22,192 nucleotides of DNA, taken from positions 1-22,192 of IMG/VR virus record IMGVR_UViG_3300008119_000146. One strand, 5' to 3'. A program made the position numbers and the translations under genes. The notes below the pieces were generated by a model. The model was not told the origin of the DNA, did no database searches, and saw only the letters and a list, made by a program, of their open reading frames with translations. Source of the stretch: a virus. Positions 20,310-22,192 of the stretch are shown piece after piece. Position 1 is the first letter of the stretch; each line of letters begins with the position of its first letter.

Positions 20310-20953
20310 ACCGCTACAAATCCTTGGTTCTCAGGATAACGTGTGCCTTCCAATGCTATGTGGTCAGACAACATTGTTTTGTATAGCGCATAAGCCTCAG
20401 AGGAAGATAGTCCACCATCCTCACCACGCTCCACTAAAGCCCTTGCATAGGCGTTTTGAGCCACTAAAACATCAGGTACTTTGACCACAGTAGCATCAGC
20501 ACTCAAAGTGGCTTGTGGGACTGTTAAAGAGAATGGGATGCTATACACGCCATCAGGACGAGGATAGAGAGTTACTTTTGTATCACCATTACTATCTACG
20601 CCATCAAAAGCGAAATTTGTTGGAATACCATTTATAGGAGTAGAGAAATTTTGATACCGATTCATACTAACAAAGTCGATATTCTTCATACCAACATTGC
20701 TAGTGGCGTTAATCACATCCTGAACTTGGAACTTTTGACCAGAACCAGTTAAAGAGTAGGAATATGTGCCAGAAGTAGTAGATAGGGTAATTGTTGTGCC
20801 AAGGACATTCCAAGAAAAAGCATCTTCTACTTGACGCTTTGCATCATTGACAAACTTACCAATTAAAGTGGAATACGAGGTTTCGCTGTTCGTAGAGACA
20901 GTAGTCTCCCGTAACCGAATCAGTACATCGTTAATTAACTCTAGATAGGTCAT
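20306..20953 (-). CDS. Tail adaptor / tubular protein (gp11-like)
   Basis: The 215-residue protein matches T7 gp11-like adaptors that link the portal to the nozzle: MTYLELINDVLIRLRETTVS (1-20), YSTLIGKFVNDAKRQVEDAF (27-46), a beta-rich middle (SLTGSGQKFQVQDVI) and VLVAQNAYARALVERGEDGG followed by SSSEAYALYKTMLSDHIALE. Length and block order are usual for the family. Its start overlaps the upstream small gene by ATGA and its stop overlaps the nozzle start. Confidence 0.82.
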   Translation of the reverse strand: MTYLELINDVLIRLRETTVSTNSETSYSTLIGKFVNDAKRQVEDAFSWNVLGTTITLSTTSGTYSYSLTGSGQKFQVQDVINATSNVGMKNIDFVSMNRYQNFSTPINGIPTNFAFDGVDSNGDTKVTLYPRPDGVYSIPFSLTVPQATLSADATVVKVPDVLVAQNAYARALVERGEDGGLSSSEAYALYKTMLSDHIALEGTRYPENQGFVAV

Positions 20954-21258
20954 CTGCTTGCCTTTGCCTTATTCCTTGCGGAAATTGACTTGGCTTTTGC
21001 CTTTGCGTCAGCCTTTGAGGATGCACCCCATGCTTTAAGCGAAAGAAGCAGTCTAGTTGGTTCACCTTTCTTGTCGTACTCAGGGCCATCATTGCCACTC
21101 ATACGAGCCAAGAAACTTGCTCTGCGAGGATTATCCCCCGACTTTACTGGTGCTTTCAGATTGCCACCAGTTTCCGCATTATAAGATGATCTTCCCTTGG
21201 AGTTCAACCCTCCTTTAGGATTTTTACCTTCGGAGCGTTGCCAAGCGGGAGTTTTCAT
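20950..21258 (-). CDS. Small basic phage protein, 102 aa (DUF6321-like)
   Basis: The start is the ATG at 21258, which overlaps the upstream stop as ATGA; a GTG one codon earlier is possible. The product MKTPAWQRSEGKNPKGGLNS, RASFLARMSGNDGPEYDKKG, PTRLLLSLKAWG and a Lys/Ala-rich tail (SSKADAKAKAKSISARNKAK) matches a family of small basic phage proteins often placed near head and tail genes. The family has no known function; the basic tail suggests contact with DNA or the virion interior. Confidence 0.72.
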   Translation of the reverse strand: MKTPAWQRSEGKNPKGGLNSKGRSSYNAETGGNLKAPVKSGDNPRRASFLARMSGNDGPEYDKKGEPTRLLLSLKAWGASSKADAKAKAKSISARNKAKASR

Positions 21259-21416
21259 CACTTCACCTTTTTTGGTTTCTTTGCGGTTTTAGCAGACTCA
21301 ATAAACGCTTTGGCAGTTGGCGCACCTTTGCTACCAACTTTCCGCATACGCTCACCAGAGCCAGCCTTAATTCTTGCTTGTTTTGCATTGATATTGGAAT
21401 ATAAACCTTGTTTCAT
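21258..21416 (-). CDS. Small basic phage protein, 52 aa
   Basis: The frame has ATGA overlaps at both ends. The product MKQGLYSNINAKQARIKAGS, GERMRKVGSKGAPTAKAFIE and a Lys-rich end resembles a conserved family of tiny phage proteins (MKQGLYANI-x-AK-x-RI-x-AGSGE-x-MRK-x-GSKGAPTA) found beside tail and head genes. Function unknown. It is too short for many gene finders, but the overlaps and family look make it convincing. Confidence 0.75.
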   Translation of the reverse strand: MKQGLYSNINAKQARIKAGSGERMRKVGSKGAPTAKAFIESAKTAKKPKKVK

Positions 21417-21568
21417 TTCTTCTTCGCCTTTCCAGCCTCAGATAAAGCAATAGCAATCGCTTGCTTTTGAGACTTAACAACCTTACCACCCTTGCCTGAG
21501 TGCAAATCACCTGCCTTGTACTCACGCATGACTTTGCTAATCTTTGCCTGTGCTTTGGTCTTTTTCAT
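21413..21568 (-). CDS. Small basic phage protein, 51 aa (DUF6496-like)
   Basis: The product contains KVMREYKAGDLHSGKGGKVV and KSQKQAIAIALSEAGKAKKK, the signature of a small family in which a 'KVM-x-E-(F/Y)-K-x-G-x-LHSGKGG' motif precedes a 'KQAIAIALSEAGK' helix. The role is unknown; these proteins are common in aquatic phages and recur near structural genes. ATGA overlaps link it to both neighbours. Confidence 0.78.
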   Translation of the reverse strand: MKKTKAQAKISKVMREYKAGDLHSGKGGKVVKSQKQAIAIALSEAGKAKKK

Positions 21569-21750
21569 TTACCACGGCCTATTTTTTTCATCATGTTAGT
21601 TGCAGTGCGCTGACCACGCATAGGCATACCTTTTGGCTTACCAACAGCAACCATAATGGTCACAGGAAGACCTTTTTTCTTGCCATATTCTTTTGCTTCT
21701 TTTTCGCCTTTTTCAGAGTAGGCAAACTTCTTTTTTCCAACCATCGGCAT
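21565..21750 (-). CDS. Small basic phage protein, 61 aa
   Basis: The product starts MPMVGKKKFAYSEKGEKEAK, EYGKKKGLPVTIMVAVGKPK and ends TNMMKKIGRGK. It resembles a recurrent tiny phage family opening MPMVGKKKFPYTEKG. Very Lys-rich. A good site (AGGAG, part of CTAGGAGATTGCT) precedes the ATG, and the stop overlaps the next start. It is one of four small basic proteins coded in a row, which may be packaged with DNA; that is inference. Confidence 0.72.
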   Translation of the reverse strand: MPMVGKKKFAYSEKGEKEAKEYGKKKGLPVTIMVAVGKPKGMPMRGQRTATNMMKKIGRGK

Positions 21751-21772
21751 AGCAATCTCCTAGTTAATTAAC

Positions 21773-21976
21773 TTACTTCAACCACCTTGCGGCAAAGAAA
21801 CTTACTATGCCTGACAATGCAGAAGCAATGACCATTCCCATCCAAAAGCCACCTTTAGACTGATTTGCCAGTTCAAGTAAAGCACGAACATCACTGCTCA
21901 ACTGCGATACCTGACCATGTAAAACCTCTACTTGGGCTTCTAGTCGTCCAAAGTCTCTAGCGTCAATATCGCTCAT
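21773..21976 (-). CDS. Small coiled-coil membrane protein (XhlA-like), 67 aa
   Basis: AAGGAG precedes the ATG, which overlaps the upstream stop as ATGA. The first half is a coiled-coil-like helix (FGRLEAQVEVLHGQVSQLSS, DVRALLELANQSK), the second a single membrane span (GGFWMGMVIASALSGIVSFF) with a short basic end. This plan is shared with XhlA-type haemolysin-like proteins and small phage membrane proteins near holins. Here the holin is 9 kb away, so a second lysis or a host-membrane role is open. Confidence 0.65.
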   Translation of the reverse strand: MSDIDARDFGRLEAQVEVLHGQVSQLSSDVRALLELANQSKGGFWMGMVIASALSGIVSFFAARWLK

Positions 21977-22170
21977 AACTGCTCCTTACGGGGTCTACCC
22001 ATAGGCTTTTTCAGCGTTAATGTCTGCCTTGTTCCATCAACCTTTGCCACCTCTACAACAGCAGAAGTATCAACCTCTGTGTATTCTGGGTGTCTACGCA
22101 TCTCAGCAATGTCAAAGTCTTGTCTAAACTCGACCACATTACCTGATTGATTACATCGAAACAAAGCCAT
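21973..22170 (-). CDS. Hypothetical phage protein, 65 aa
   Basis: AAGGA lies before the ATG at 22170. The product MALFRCNQSGNVVEFRQDFD, IAEMRRHPEYTEVDTS, then QTLTLKKPMGRPRKEQL resembles short phage proteins that start MPIYRCNQSGN and end with an AT-hook-like GRPRK. It could bind DNA through that end. Its stop overlaps the next start as ATGA. It is the first complete gene of the leftward late block inside the window; 22 bases remain upstream. Confidence 0.68.
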   Translation of the reverse strand: MALFRCNQSGNVVEFRQDFDIAEMRRHPEYTEVDTSAVVEVAKVDGTRQTLTLKKPMGRPRKEQL

Positions 22171-22192
22171 ATTTATCCTTAAAAGAAAGGGG

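Overview
The window is part of a tailed-phage genome, most likely a podovirus with a T7-like short tail. Evidence for this is a large terminase with Walker motifs and a nuclease, a gp11-like tail adaptor followed directly by a gp12-like nozzle protein, a short repetitive tail fibre, large virion-internal proteins, a three-helix holin and an M15 endolysin. I see no integrase, excisionase or CI-like repressor, so a lytic lifestyle is likely but not proven. The proteins resemble those of uncultured freshwater phages of Gram-negative (possibly Burkholderiales) bacteria. That host guess rests on protein style only. Portal and major capsid genes are not in the window; they probably lie beyond its two ends.

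Layout: (1) 1-1309, minus strand: TerL (cut by the window edge) and a probable TerS. (2) 1310-2360: about 1 kb without convincing genes, holding a sigma70-like promoter, several hairpins, a C-tract, an array of six 20-bp imperfect palindromes and the promoter region of the next cassette. (3) 2361-3612, plus strand: an AT-rich cassette with a GP88-like protein and four tiny or small genes, closed by a strong terminator. (4) 3760-6360, minus strand: replication and nucleic-acid genes (possible RHH protein, RuvC-like resolvase, zinc-ribbon protein, replication initiator with iteron-like repeats), mostly joined by ATGA overlaps. (5) 6495-10272, plus strand: small early genes, then an ERF annealase, a YqaJ-type exonuclease and an SSB-like protein, then a winged-helix protein and small genes. 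(6) 10263-22170, minus strand: an acidic protein, phosphoesterase, GNAT, endolysin, holin, virion-internal proteins, cupin, fibre, nozzle, adaptor and a run of very small structural-region genes.

The most interesting signals are regulatory. A 20-bp palindrome occurs six times upstream of the GP88 cassette and once more 7 kb away, directly in front of a winged-helix gene whose ribosome-binding site and start codon are tandemly duplicated. A second 17-nt motif (one mismatch) is shared by the GP88 promoter region and the 6.4-kb divergent promoter region. Together these suggest a small phage regulon. The replication initiator gene carries iteron-like repeats beside an A-rich tract, reminiscent of the lambda origin inside gene O.

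Three places look like deletions inside otherwise intact genes: a phosphoesterase lacking its GDxxD motif, a virion gene split into two frames at TTGGCGCAGGA, and a coding frame without a normal start codon overlapping the end of the 703-residue protein. They may be real or assembly errors; read mapping would decide. All family assignments here come from reading motifs by eye; no database search was run.
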